This document shows positions 9,107 through 19,648 of a stretch of DNA of 64,000 nt, in pieces. A program made the position numbers and the translations under genes. Source of the stretch: Emcibacteraceae bacterium (GTDB lineage: Bacteria; Pseudomonadota; Alphaproteobacteria; Sphingomonadales; Emcibacteraceae); contig JANQJN010000078.1 in assembly GCA_028281625.1 (NCBI GenBank), positions 41,770-105,769 on the forward strand, in the 5' to 3' direction. The notes under the pieces are model-generated. The model was not told the DNA's origin. It ran no database searches and saw only the letters and a program-made list of their open reading frames with translations. Within the stretch, counting starts at the first letter, position 1, and every line of letters begins with the position of its first letter.

Positions 9107-10837
9107 TTAATAGCCTATCGCTGCTGCCCCAGGGCGCCTTGGGTCCGCTGAACCATAAAATGTGTCACCTACTTTCATGATGGTTTGGGTACTTCCCATG
9201 GTAAATGGTGTTGGCTCTATATCGTGACCTTTGTTTCGCAATATGTTCAACGTATCTGCGCTTATGCCAGGTTCAATATACACTTTATTTGGTAGCCATT
9301 GATGATGAAAACGCGGTGCGTGGGTCGCCGCTGCTACATTCATATCATGGTCGATAACATTCATTAAAATTTGCAAATTTGTGGTGATAATGCGGCTTCC
9401 TCCCGGACTGCCTGTTGTGAAATAAGGCTTGCCGTCTTTCGTTACAATCACGGGTGTCATGGAACTAAGTGCTCTTTTTCGTGGCGCAATGGAATTTGCC
9501 TCCCCACCTATCAAACCAAAACCATTAGGTGTACCTGGCTGCGCTGAAAAATCGTCCATCACATTGTTAAGAAGGATGCCTGTTCCTTCAGCAATAATTC
9601 CTGAACCATAGGTATAGTTAAGTGAATATGTATTGGAAACGATGTTACCCTGGCTATCCATTACTGAGTAATGAGTGGTGTCCGGACTTTCAGTTTGCGG
9701 TGCCATTCCGGGATTTACATCCTTCGAATCCCGTGCGTGATCTAACGAAATATTTTCAACCGTTTCGTTTGCATATTCTTTGCTCATCAGCCATTGCATT
9801 GGAATGTTATTAAAGTCCGGATCGCCTAAATATTTACTTCGGTCTGCATATGCCTGACGCATGGCTTCCGTCATAATATGGATTGTCGCCGCGCTGTTAT
9901 GGCCCATTTCCTTGATGTTGAACTTTTCAAATATATTCATCATTTGAATGATATGCACGCCACCAGAGCTTGGGGGTGGCATAATTGTAAGATCGTAACC
10001 GCGATAAGATCCTTTTACCGGCTCGCGTTCCGCAACAACATAGTTTGCCATATCATCCATTGTTACAAGGCCGTCATTCTTTTCCATATCGGCCGCTATC
10101 CGTCTTGCAATTTCACCTTTATAAAAAGCGTCTGCGCCATGCTCGGCAATCTGTTCAAGTGACCAGGCCAGATCTTCCTGTACCAGCAAATCGCCAACTT
10201 TTAATGTTTCGCCGGCTTCGTCAAAAAATATCTTCCGCGCTTCTGCGTCCCTATAGAGCTTTTCTTTCGCAAATATCAGTGCGCCAGCCAGTCCTTCTGT
10301 TACCTCAATTCCCTCTCGTGCAGCTTTAATCGAAGGTGCGAGAACTTCTCGCAATGTCATGGTTCCATGATCATCCAGCGCTTTTGCAAATGCTGCTACA
10401 GTACCCGGAACGCCAAAACCTTTTCTGGTGAAGCGAATTGCATCAAAATCAACTGTACCGTCTGATTTGATATACATATCCCGGCTCGCCGCAGCAGGCG
10501 CCATTTCCTTATAATCGAGCGCGACAAATTTATTTTCTTCAGCAAGATAAATAAGCATAAACCCACCGCCTGCGATGTTCCCGGCGCGCGGCAACGTGAC
10601 TGCTAATGCAAAACCAGTCGCCACGGCTGCGTCAACGGCATTGCCGCCCTTTTCAAGAATGTCCGCTCCTATTTGACTGGCCAATGTCACCTGTGAAGAA
10701 ACCATGCCATTTTTGGCGCTTACGGGATGGGTAATGCTGGCAAATTCAAGGAGCGGGGAATTAGCCTGTTGACTGTTAGCAGACAGGGTTAGCATTACTA
10801 ACACTGCGATGATTCTGAATATGTGATTTTGCTTCAT
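9107..10837 (-). CDS. ggt: Gamma-glutamyltransferase, exported
   Basis: Signal peptide; GGNAVDAAVATGFALAV; TTHYSVMDSQGNIVSNTYSLNYTYGSGI catalytic Thr region. Confidence 0.93.
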   Translation of the reverse strand: MKQNHIFRIIAVLVMLTLSANSQQANSPLLEFASITHPVSAKNGMVSSQVTLASQIGADILEKGGNAVDAAVATGFALAVTLPRAGNIAGGGFMLIYLAEENKFVALDYKEMAPAAASRDMYIKSDGTVDFDAIRFTRKGFGVPGTVAAFAKALDDHGTMTLREVLAPSIKAAREGIEVTEGLAGALIFAKEKLYRDAEARKIFFDEAGETLKVGDLLVQEDLAWSLEQIAEHGADAFYKGEIARRIAADMEKNDGLVTMDDMANYVVAEREPVKGSYRGYDLTIMPPPSSGGVHIIQMMNIFEKFNIKEMGHNSAATIHIMTEAMRQAYADRSKYLGDPDFNNIPMQWLMSKEYANETVENISLDHARDSKDVNPGMAPQTESPDTTHYSVMDSQGNIVSNTYSLNYTYGSGIIAEGTGILLNNVMDDFSAQPGTPNGFGLIGGEANSIAPRKRALSSMTPVIVTKDGKPYFTTGSPGGSRIITTNLQILMNVIDHDMNVAAATHAPRFHHQWLPNKVYIEPGISADTLNILRNKGHDIEPTPFTMGSTQTIMKVGDTFYGSADPRRPGAAAIGY

Positions 10838-10971
10838 AAGCTTACTTTCTAAAGGTCATAATATTGGCTGACATTAAGGTCATTGAACATATTCTGTAAG
10901 CAGATTGTAGAATTTACAAGACAATAGCTTTTGTGTTTTAAATTTGATATCTACTATCAGTAATTCTTATA

Positions 10972-12333
10972 TTAGCTGGCTTTTCGCCAATTCAATAAGA
11001 AACTCAGAAAGATGATTGTTGCCAGATAAAATAGCATTCCGGATAGGGCTTCAATGCCGTAGCCAGCCATGATCAATGTTGGTACAAATGAAACTAAAAT
11101 TATGTCGACAATTGACCCTGGAATATAAGCGATCGCGTAATCTTCGAGGATGCCATTTTTACCCTTGGGGTCAGCGATCCTCAATAACAGTATACCCATA
11201 GCAACAGTTCCAGTCATCCAGCCCCAGGAAAAAATACCTTTTTCAAACCAATGATTACCCAACATTCGTGGCGCTACAAAAAATAGCAGAAACAAGCAAA
11301 GTAACATCCCCATCAGCATAAGGAGTAAAAACGGCAAAGCATAAGATATAAGTACCGTAATTTTTATCGACGCAATTCCAAATACAACCAAATAGTCGGT
11401 TGCTGCTCCAGCGCTAAAAGAAAATAGCCGGTTTTCGAAGTGTGGAATTGCGCCGGTTCTTTTCATGATAGCCCGCACTAGGCAGCCAATAAGAAATGCG
11501 CAAGCAAATACAGGAATAGAAACAAATTCATAAAAGTCGGAAATAAAAGACGATAAGTAGTAGGCTGAAGCAGTCACAATACAAATCAACGATATATGAA
11601 GCGTAAATACGTTGACAGAAGAAGAAGCAACCGTTTCTTCACCGATGCTATTTCTTTCTGCCTTTGGGATAAGTCCTTTTCGAAAATGAAGTTCCATATC
11701 CTTGAAACGCGTAACATTCTGAATTAACCCCAATCGCGCACCGATATTTACAATTATCAGGCCACCTAAAACAGAAGCAAAAATTCCGAAGGTTGCTGAA
11801 GTCAGGGCAAGTGTTAAGGCATCTTCCCAACCTAAACTTATTAAGCTATTGCCCACTGCTGCTGCGGTACCGTGTCCGCCCATAAATCCAGCCGGTAGGA
11901 TAACGCCAAAAGATTCTGAAATATCATTTGCGAATATTTTTAATATAAATAGCCCTGAGACAGCGGCCAATATCCACTGGGATATGGTGATAGTCTGATT
12001 ATATACAAACAACTTTCCTGTTCTGTTTACAAGCAATGAAATCTTGGGAAATTCTGTTGATAGTCCGATTGATCCAAAAATAACTGCGATAAGAACACCA
12101 CCATAACTCGAGGCGATGTTTGAAAATGAAAAAAGTTCAACCCCATTTTGACTGAATAAGAGACCGAACAGTCCTGCAAGTAGCGCCACAGGGATATACA
12201 ATCTTTGAATTATTGTTACGGTGGTTCGGATATATTTCGCAATTAGTATTAATGCGCTTGCTATTCCAAAATCAGTTGCTAATTCCCAAATCAATGCTGG
12301 CTCCATTTCGAGAAGTTTTCTTATTTTGTGCAA
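10972..12333 (-). CDS. Sodium/glutamate symporter (GltS-like)
   Basis: GFMGGHGTAAAVGNSL motif and multi-TM architecture of the ESS/GltS family. Confidence 0.8.
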   Translation of the reverse strand: MHKIRKLLEMEPALIWELATDFGIASALILIAKYIRTTVTIIQRLYIPVALLAGLFGLLFSQNGVELFSFSNIASSYGGVLIAVIFGSIGLSTEFPKISLLVNRTGKLFVYNQTITISQWILAAVSGLFILKIFANDISESFGVILPAGFMGGHGTAAAVGNSLISLGWEDALTLALTSATFGIFASVLGGLIIVNIGARLGLIQNVTRFKDMELHFRKGLIPKAERNSIGEETVASSSVNVFTLHISLICIVTASAYYLSSFISDFYEFVSIPVFACAFLIGCLVRAIMKRTGAIPHFENRLFSFSAGAATDYLVVFGIASIKITVLISYALPFLLLMLMGMLLCLFLLFFVAPRMLGNHWFEKGIFSWGWMTGTVAMGILLLRIADPKGKNGILEDYAIAYIPGSIVDIILVSFVPTLIMAGYGIEALSGMLFYLATIIFLSFLLNWRKAS

Positions 12334-12722
12334 ATCAACTTATCAGATGACCGAGCAATATTAAGGTCTCGACACATGTACTTTATATCCCAATCTTAAG
12401 CTTATAGTTAATATCATCTTTGCTTAACTTAGCCACATACTAAATTTGGGGGTTAATTATAGTTAGTGAATTATATGTATTATTTTCAATAAGTTATATT
12501 GCTTTTGGTTTGGGGGGTAACTCGCCTGAGAAATGTTCAAATTTGGTTTTCCGCTTGGAGGATCGATTGACAGTGACAGCGCTAATCGTCATTCGTGGTT
12601 TCGAGTTTTTAGAAAACAGCAATTGAAGTCTGCGTTAAACGCCTTCTTTAAGCAACAACAATACAAGCCAGTGTTTGTTTCTCTAATAACTTGAACATGA
12701 AAACCGATATTAGGAGGAAACA

Positions 12723-15404
12723 ATGGTGAGTTTAAGTGAGAACCTACCAACTAGAAAATTCAAAAACACTGTATCAGCTACTGCTTTAATAATTGCTATG
12801 ACGACTATTCCGACCACTGCAGCTTTTGCGCAGCAAGCGGCTACACCGGTCAACGTGTTGCAAGATGATGATGTTGATACGATAGTAACCATTGGTACAA
12901 GAAGACCGGGAAGAACAGCTGTAGACAGTAATGTTCCTGTCGACTCAATTGATGCCGAAATACTTTCAACCACTGGATTTACTGACATTAACAGACAATT
13001 GCAGGGGGTGTTACCAAGCTTTAACTATCCACAACCTTCTGTTGTGGATGGTACAGAACATGTAAAACCTGCATCTATCCGCGGATTGGCGCCTGACCAA
13101 ACATTGGTGCTGATCAACGGTAAAAGGCGACACTCAAGTGCGCTACTTAACCTTAATGGTTCTGCAGGGCGGGGATCCGTTTCTGTTGATCTGAACTCAA
13201 TCCCTTCAATGGCCATACAGCGTGTTGAAGTGCTTCGTGACGGTGCTGCTGCTCAATATGGTTCAGACGCAATTGCCGGCGTTATCAATATTGTGACCAA
13301 AACTAAGCAGGAAGGTGGTTCAATAACAGTTAAGGGTGGATTTCATCGAACCACATTGGATGGTGTTCCGCAGTTACTAGGCATTCAAGAAGGGCCAAAT
13401 GGGTATCCTGTACAAAATGGTGGTTCTCGACTTGCACGTATTAACAGCGACGAAGATATTTCACGCACAGACGGCGAAACATTAAACGTGGCAGCAAATT
13501 ACGGTCTCCCAATTGGCGAGAACGGATATTTTAACATCACTGGTGAATATAACCTGGCCGCTCGAACCAACCGCGGGGGACAGGACGACGGCGATACTTA
13601 TCCTCTACTAGGAAATGGCGAACGTGACCCACGTGAGTTAACTGTGGATCGGAACCGTTACTTTTATGGTAATCCTTCGAGTGAGGCGTACACTGCTCTC
13701 GCCAACGCGGGTTACGAAATTAGTGATGCAATTGAATTATATGCAACGACCACCTTTCAGAATCGTGATGCGACATCTGGGGCTTTCTACCGTGAAGCGT
13801 CAGATGAAGCGTTTGGTATTCAGTCTATTTATCCCGATGGATTTACACCTCGCATTCAATCAAGAATTGATGATCTCTCTATTTTAGGAGGGGCAAGAGG
13901 CATGATTGGCGAATGGAATTACGACCTTAGTGGCGTGTGGGGGAAAAATAAAATTTCCTATAATAATATCAATACTGCCAATATCACTTTCCTGGAAGCG
14001 ACGCCAACAGAATTCTACGGTGGGTTTTTGGAACATAGTCAAACGACCATCAATGCGGATATGTCCAGATTGATTGATGTGCAAGGATTATCTTCGCCAC
14101 TGTCTATTGCTTTCGGAGCGGAATATAGAAAAGAAAACTATGGTATAGGTGCCGGGGATCGTGCCGCTTATACAAATCAGCCGCTTCTTGACGCCAATGG
14201 TGATTATATCCTTGATGCCAATGATAATATTCAATTTGGAGATGCGCTTTTGCCTGTTGGGTCGCACTTGTTTGCTCAGGGCTCCCTGTACTTTAGCGAT
14301 AATGATGCAACCAGTCGAAACAGGGATTCAGTAGGCATTTATGCAGAAGTTGATGCTGATGTTACTGACAGATGGAACATCACTGTAGCAGGTCGATTTG
14401 AAGATTATTCTGATTTTGGTAGTACCACCAACGGTAAAATCGCGACAAGATATAATCTCGCCGATACATTCGCGGTTCGTGGTTCATTCAGTACTGGTTT
14501 TCGCGCGCCATCATTGCATCAGCAGCACTTCACGTCAACAGTTACGCTGTTTACCAATGGAATACCATCTGACGTTGGTACATTGCCTGCGACAAGTCCG
14601 GCTGCAATGGCATTGGGTGGGACACAGTTGCAAGCAGAAAAATCGAACAACATCAGCTTAGGTTTTACCTGGACACCCACTGATGAATTTACGGTTACGG
14701 TTGATGCATACCAAATCAATATTGATGATAGAATAGTGTTGTCCGAAACATTAGGTAACAATGCAGAGGAAGCGGCAATCGTGCAGCAGGTGTTTGCACA
14801 AGAAGGTATCGTTGGTGTTGGCTCTGCTCGTTTCTTCATCAATGGTGTTGATAGTAAAACGGAAGGGGTAGACGTAACTGCTGTTTATTCTACGGAACTT
14901 GGTGATGGTAGTGATCTTGGAATTACGGGTGGATTTAACTATACAAAAACCGAAGTTAGTGACGTTATCGCAACGGTAGGGCCAGCCTCCCTTTTTGCGC
15001 CGGAAGTACTTTTCTCCAGACGTGAAACTAAGAGGTTGGAAAACGCCGCTCCAAAAACCAAAACTAACTTAACTGTAACCTGGGACAAAAATGATTTTGG
15101 AGTTGTGCTGCGTGGAAATTATTATGGCAGCGTTACACAGCCAGGTACCACAGAAGTTGGTGACGTGACCATAGATCCAGCACTTATTTTTGATGCGGAA
15201 GTAAATTATCGCTTTAATGAAACTTTTAGCGGTTCATTGGGTGTAAATAATTTATTCGACAAGTATCCAAAATCCGCAGTGCAAAGATCTATTGAAGCCG
15301 GGAATTCTCCGTCTCAATTTAACTATATTTTCCCATATGCAGGCTTCTCGTCTTATGGTTTCCAAGGCAGATATATTTATGGAACTGTAACAGCAGATTT
15401 CTAA
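12723..15404 (+). CDS. TonB-dependent receptor
   Basis: Signal peptide ...AAFAQQA, plug domain (IRGLAPDQTLVLINGKRRHSS, VEVLRDGAAAQYGSDAIAGVINIVTK), terminal aromatic; AGGAGG RBS upstream. Confidence 0.94.
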   Translation: MVSLSENLPTRKFKNTVSATALIIAMTTIPTTAAFAQQAATPVNVLQDDDVDTIVTIGTRRPGRTAVDSNVPVDSIDAEILSTTGFTDINRQLQGVLPSFNYPQPSVVDGTEHVKPASIRGLAPDQTLVLINGKRRHSSALLNLNGSAGRGSVSVDLNSIPSMAIQRVEVLRDGAAAQYGSDAIAGVINIVTKTKQEGGSITVKGGFHRTTLDGVPQLLGIQEGPNGYPVQNGGSRLARINSDEDISRTDGETLNVAANYGLPIGENGYFNITGEYNLAARTNRGGQDDGDTYPLLGNGERDPRELTVDRNRYFYGNPSSEAYTALANAGYEISDAIELYATTTFQNRDATSGAFYREASDEAFGIQSIYPDGFTPRIQSRIDDLSILGGARGMIGEWNYDLSGVWGKNKISYNNINTANITFLEATPTEFYGGFLEHSQTTINADMSRLIDVQGLSSPLSIAFGAEYRKENYGIGAGDRAAYTNQPLLDANGDYILDANDNIQFGDALLPVGSHLFAQGSLYFSDNDATSRNRDSVGIYAEVDADVTDRWNITVAGRFEDYSDFGSTTNGKIATRYNLADTFAVRGSFSTGFRAPSLHQQHFTSTVTLFTNGIPSDVGTLPATSPAAMALGGTQLQAEKSNNISLGFTWTPTDEFTVTVDAYQINIDDRIVLSETLGNNAEEAAIVQQVFAQEGIVGVGSARFFINGVDSKTEGVDVTAVYSTELGDGSDLGITGGFNYTKTEVSDVIATVGPASLFAPEVLFSRRETKRLENAAPKTKTNLTVTWDKNDFGVVLRGNYYGSVTQPGTTEVGDVTIDPALIFDAEVNYRFNETFSGSLGVNNLFDKYPKSAVQRSIEAGNSPSQFNYIFPYAGFSSYGFQGRYIYGTVTADF

Positions 15405-15431
15405 CAACCTCCCATCTAAGCATCAAATTGG

Positions 15432-15470
15432 AAAAGCGAGCTACTTATTGCAGTCTCGCTTTTTCTTTTT
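15432..15470. terminator. Rho-independent terminator between convergent TonB receptor and LysR genes
   Basis: AAAAGCGAG...CTCGCTTTTTCTTTTT hairpin. Confidence 0.75.
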
Positions 15471-15500
15471 AGGAAGATTGATACATTCTTCAGTATTCAT

Positions 15501-16475
15501 TCATCTAGTGTTTGAAAAGTCGAATTTGAAACTGTCAGATAGCCAGTCAAATCTTTCAACGAGTGACGCCACACTTTCGTTCCGAAGTATCTTTTGGCAA
15601 CTATTTGCGATCTTAGCTGCAATTACGTGGTCCTCTTTCTTTCGTGCAAGTAAATTTATTTGCCGCGAGAAAGACGCACGTGGCAGCGGCACTAACCTTA
15701 CATTGCTATAAATTTCCGCTAAGTTTGTAAAACATAGCGGCGTCGTGAGCCCAAACCCTTTACCCGAATTTATAATTTTCATCTGCCCAATTACAGACTC
15801 TATCTCAATCCACCTTGGCGGAGACACATTCATGCGGTTTAATTGCTGTTCGATCCTTCTTCCTGTCCGCGAATTTAAACCGTACCTGATTAGCGGTAAC
15901 TTGCGGGCTATGGCTTCAATATCTATCTCATTCTTATAGTTAGCTGGAAGCGCAAGTACGTAGGGTTCACGCATGAGTTCGAACCTATCTATGTCTTGTT
16001 CACCTTCGAGCATCTCGTCAATCGTGATGACCATGTCTACTCGGCGTTCAAGAAAAAGCTCGATGTGGTCAGGTGTGATGCCCGAAGATATTTTCCATTG
16101 GCTTGCAAGTTCGCCAAATTCGCTAACTAATTTAGGGGCAATCGTTTCAGCGCAACTGTTTGCCATGGCAATATGCAGGCGCGCAACATTGTTTCCTGAC
16201 AGATCTCTTACCGCACCAATTGTTTCATTTTGTAAAGCGAGTATTTTCAGAGAATAATCGTAGAATATTTCACCTTGACGGGTTAAAGCCAGTGGCCTTC
16301 TGTTTCGTGAAAGTAAAGTCACTCTAAGTTGCTCTTCTAAACTTCGAATAGTTTGGCTCACCGCAGACTGCGAAATTCCAAATTGTTTTGCCACAGCCGA
16401 CATGGACTTTGTTTCTGCCACAGCGACAAATATCTTTATGTATTTCGCATCTAAGAAAGTGTCTAGGTCGGTCAT
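15501..16475 (-). CDS. LysR-family transcriptional regulator
   Basis: N-terminal HTH: FVAVAETKSMSAVAKQFGISQSAVSQTIRSLEEQL. Confidence 0.9.
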   Translation of the reverse strand: MTDLDTFLDAKYIKIFVAVAETKSMSAVAKQFGISQSAVSQTIRSLEEQLRVTLLSRNRRPLALTRQGEIFYDYSLKILALQNETIGAVRDLSGNNVARLHIAMANSCAETIAPKLVSEFGELASQWKISSGITPDHIELFLERRVDMVITIDEMLEGEQDIDRFELMREPYVLALPANYKNEIDIEAIARKLPLIRYGLNSRTGRRIEQQLNRMNVSPPRWIEIESVIGQMKIINSGKGFGLTTPLCFTNLAEIYSNVRLVPLPRASFSRQINLLARKKEDHVIAAKIANSCQKILRNESVASLVERFDWLSDSFKFDFSNTR

Positions 16476-16861
16476 ACTATCATAGTACTAAAATAGATTG
16501 TTTCAGCAAGCAGAAGGTAGAGTGTCAAGTGCGGTAAGTTATTTGTGTATCAGTGAAACGGGAAATTTATGTACTAATTATCGAGTTAACATGTTGTGTT
16601 AAAACATCGTTTAAAAACATCATATTTGCTTATAGTATTAATAAGAACATCTTATTTTGAATTTTATTATTTCATCTATCCAACCAACACGACTTCCCCA
16701 AGACTAACTCTATTAAATAGTAATAAATATAATGTCGCAGTTTTTTAAAGTTGTACTGCTAGATTAGGATATATTTTCTTGCAAGTGGTAGTGAGGTCCA
16801 CCTCAGAGCGTTGCTTTGTTCATTACATCACAAAACCTTATTAAAATTATTGTAAATCGGT

Positions 16862-16996
16862 GGCTTTGTAAGCTTTATGGCTTTTGATCTACAGGCTCAA
16901 ATGGGAGTAGTAGTTTTGGTTAACGGCACAAGATATTTTAGTGATTTAGCCTTAAAAATTTTAGATCCTACCTATCCACTTCGGGATGTTAAGTAA
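16862..16996 (+). pseudogene. 3' fragment of a serine hydrolase gene, duplicate of the end of 56467-57552
   Basis: Encodes GFVSFMAFDLQAQMGVVVLVNGTRYFSDLALKILDPTYPLRDVK*, 41 of 44 residues identical to the C-terminus of the intact gene; no upstream coding region. Confidence 0.9.
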
Positions 16997-17275
16997 GGGA
17001 GCCTATCTTGCCGCTTTGGGTCGATAGCAATCATTTAGAGATTGCCTGTTATTGTCTTCTTGCGTGATCAAATTCCCAATGGGTAAGTTTGTATTCCCTG
17101 TTCTTGAGTCAGGGAAAAATTATGTAGAAAGACAGATTTTATGGGCTTTTTGACGCGAAAGAATGAATAACTGGATCAGATTCTTGCAAATTCCCTGTAT
17201 TTTAGGGAATTATGTCAGAGACGGGTTAGCCGTAGACTGCCCACACCACCACTCCCTTCTAAGTTTTATCATTAA
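16997..17275 (+). repeat. Noncoding part of segmental duplication (partner 57553-57710), with 107-bp indel
   Basis: GCTTTGGGTCGATAGCAATCATTTAGAGATTGCCTGTTATTGTCTT and AAATTCCCTGTATTTTAGGGAATT...AGAGACGGGTT shared with 57553-57710. Confidence 0.88.
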
Positions 17276-17412
17276 TTTATACAGAGTTGACAGCAACCGC
17301 AGAACAATATTGAAAGAATTTGATTTTTTTATGTATTGATGAAATCGTATTGATAAAGAATATACAGAAATAGTGTTTTCGTCATAAACTGAAATCCTCT
17401 TCAGGAAACATT

Positions 17413-19590
17413 GTGATCATTATGAAACAAGCGAAGGATACACAACCCTCAAGGCCAGTAAATCTATTCACATATTTTTTAGATATTAAAGTATCAACAA
17501 GATTGATTTCTGGTTTTACAATTATTGCGCTTATCGGTGTAATTGTTGGCAGTTCAGGGCTCTACTATATCTACAAAATTGATAATAATCTAAACCGGAT
17601 TACCGATATAACGGCACCTACGGTGGAAACGGCAGATGATCTTATTGCCAACATATGGGAAGCAATGAAAGTAGCAGAAGAGGTTATTGCTAATGAAGAA
17701 TTGCAGCAATTGCCTGCGTTGGTATTAGAGTTTGATAAACTGAGTGATGAATTTCAACAAACGTATGTAGAACTTACAACCATTGTTATCGATGAAAATC
17801 TGCTGGATGAATTGGAGGCGGTAAAATCCGGGCATGTAGAGTTTATCAGAGCCGCGCATGAAATGTTTGAAACTCATTCATTGGAACTTGAACAAATAGA
17901 GAGTGCGGACCAATTACTTATAGATTTTGATATTCAAGGGATCGCATTAATTACATCGCTTGATGAGTTTGCAGCAGATAACCAACTGGAAATGGCAAAT
18001 GCGGAGGAGGAGGGCGATCGCTTGGAACGTTCGGGGGCTAGCGCCGGGGACGTAAACCGTGTCCTTGGCGGACTATATGATCAAGATTATCCAGTAGTTG
18101 AAGCTTCGTTTAAATTTCAGCGTTTAATCTTAGAAATGCAGGACAGTGTCAGAGAGTATATGGTCGAAGAAAGTCCAGAAAAATTAACCGAGATAAGAGG
18201 CAAATATGAACAAAATAAAAGGCTTGCAACACCATATCTAAATTTGATCAAGCAATTGTCGGAAACTGAAAAGGAGTCGCAAGATATAAATCAGCTGGAA
18301 GCCCTCTTTAACAACTGGATATTGCTCGCTGAGCAGAATGAAGGATTGTTTAAAATTCATCTAAATTACCTTGATGTTGAAAATACAGCGGACAATTTAG
18401 CGGAAAGATTGGATTTGGATGCTGATAATATGGCGGGTATTCTGAACCAAGTTGCTGATTTCGCTGATGCTATTAATGATGGTGCGGATGAAGAGACAGC
18501 GGCGGTGGTGGAACAGGCGAGAAATGTCGTAGCAGTTTTATTGTTCCTAACAGTTCTTTCTTCAGCGTTCTTGATTGCCATGGTCATAAAAACAGTTACC
18601 CGGCCAATTCAAACTTTGACGCGTACCATGGCTAGCTTGGGAGCGGGTGATGAGCCAACCTCTCTATCAGAAGAGCAAGTACGAAATGACGAAATTGGTG
18701 AATTGGCGTCAACATTCAATACATTAATTTCCCAACTTCGTGCGGCTACTAAGAATCTGGAGGATCAAGTTCAAAATAGAACAACAGAACTTTATACCGT
18801 AAACAAAAACCTTGAAGAAGAATTGGAACTTCGACGTTCCTTGGAAAGCCAATTGGTTCACGCGCAGAAACTGGATAGTTTGGGAACGTTGGCCGGTGGC
18901 GTTGCACACGACTTTAACAATATGCTTTATGTTATTTCGGGAAGCAATCAACTTGCGCAGGATTTGGTCAAACCTGACAGTGAAATTGGAAAACATCTGA
19001 AGAGAATAGGCGAGGCGGCAGATCGTTCACACGAGATAGTCAGTCAAATTCTCTACTTTAGCAGGCAGGAAAGGTTAGACCGCAAACCAGTCATGGTCGC
19101 GAAAGTCATAGATGATGCCATTAAACTGGTTCGCGCAGGCTTGCCATCTACTATAAAACTGGATGTCAGTATTTCAGATAAATGTGGATCTATCTTGGCG
19201 GATGAAACCCAGATCCATCAGTTAATCGTCAATCTCACCACTAATGCGTTTCATGCGTATCAAGAAAGTAAGGGTACGGTCAGCGTATCTCTCATACCGA
19301 TAAATATTAGTGAAAAATCTGCCAGAAAACATGTCGGGTTACGTTCGGGTACCTATGTAAAGTTAAGTATTCAGGATGAGGGTATCGGGATCAAGGAAGA
19401 GCATTTTACCAAAATATTTGATCCGTTCTTCACAACAAAAGAAGTAGGAGAAGGAACGGGCTTGGGCCTCGCTGTTGTCCACGGAATTGTAACTGCGCAT
19501 GATGGTGTTATAATGTTTGAGAGTACTCCTTGTGTGGGAACGCAGTTTGATGTGTATTTACCAGAGATTGATGATGAGAACATCAAGTGA
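17413..19590 (+). CDS. Membrane sensor histidine kinase (HAMP, HisKA, HATPase)
   Basis: Two TM segments, HAMP region, GGVAHDFNNML phosphoacceptor motif, GEGTGLGLAVVHGIV. Confidence 0.9.
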   Translation: MIIMKQAKDTQPSRPVNLFTYFLDIKVSTRLISGFTIIALIGVIVGSSGLYYIYKIDNNLNRITDITAPTVETADDLIANIWEAMKVAEEVIANEELQQLPALVLEFDKLSDEFQQTYVELTTIVIDENLLDELEAVKSGHVEFIRAAHEMFETHSLELEQIESADQLLIDFDIQGIALITSLDEFAADNQLEMANAEEEGDRLERSGASAGDVNRVLGGLYDQDYPVVEASFKFQRLILEMQDSVREYMVEESPEKLTEIRGKYEQNKRLATPYLNLIKQLSETEKESQDINQLEALFNNWILLAEQNEGLFKIHLNYLDVENTADNLAERLDLDADNMAGILNQVADFADAINDGADEETAAVVEQARNVVAVLLFLTVLSSAFLIAMVIKTVTRPIQTLTRTMASLGAGDEPTSLSEEQVRNDEIGELASTFNTLISQLRAATKNLEDQVQNRTTELYTVNKNLEEELELRRSLESQLVHAQKLDSLGTLAGGVAHDFNNMLYVISGSNQLAQDLVKPDSEIGKHLKRIGEAADRSHEIVSQILYFSRQERLDRKPVMVAKVIDDAIKLVRAGLPSTIKLDVSISDKCGSILADETQIHQLIVNLTTNAFHAYQESKGTVSVSLIPINISEKSARKHVGLRSGTYVKLSIQDEGIGIKEEHFTKIFDPFFTTKEVGEGTGLGLAVVHGIVTAHDGVIMFESTPCVGTQFDVYLPEIDDENIK

Positions 19591-19648
19591 ACTGGGCAAA
19601 TTTGTTTATAATTATTATCTTTCATACTTCAATTTATAGAGGTTTATA

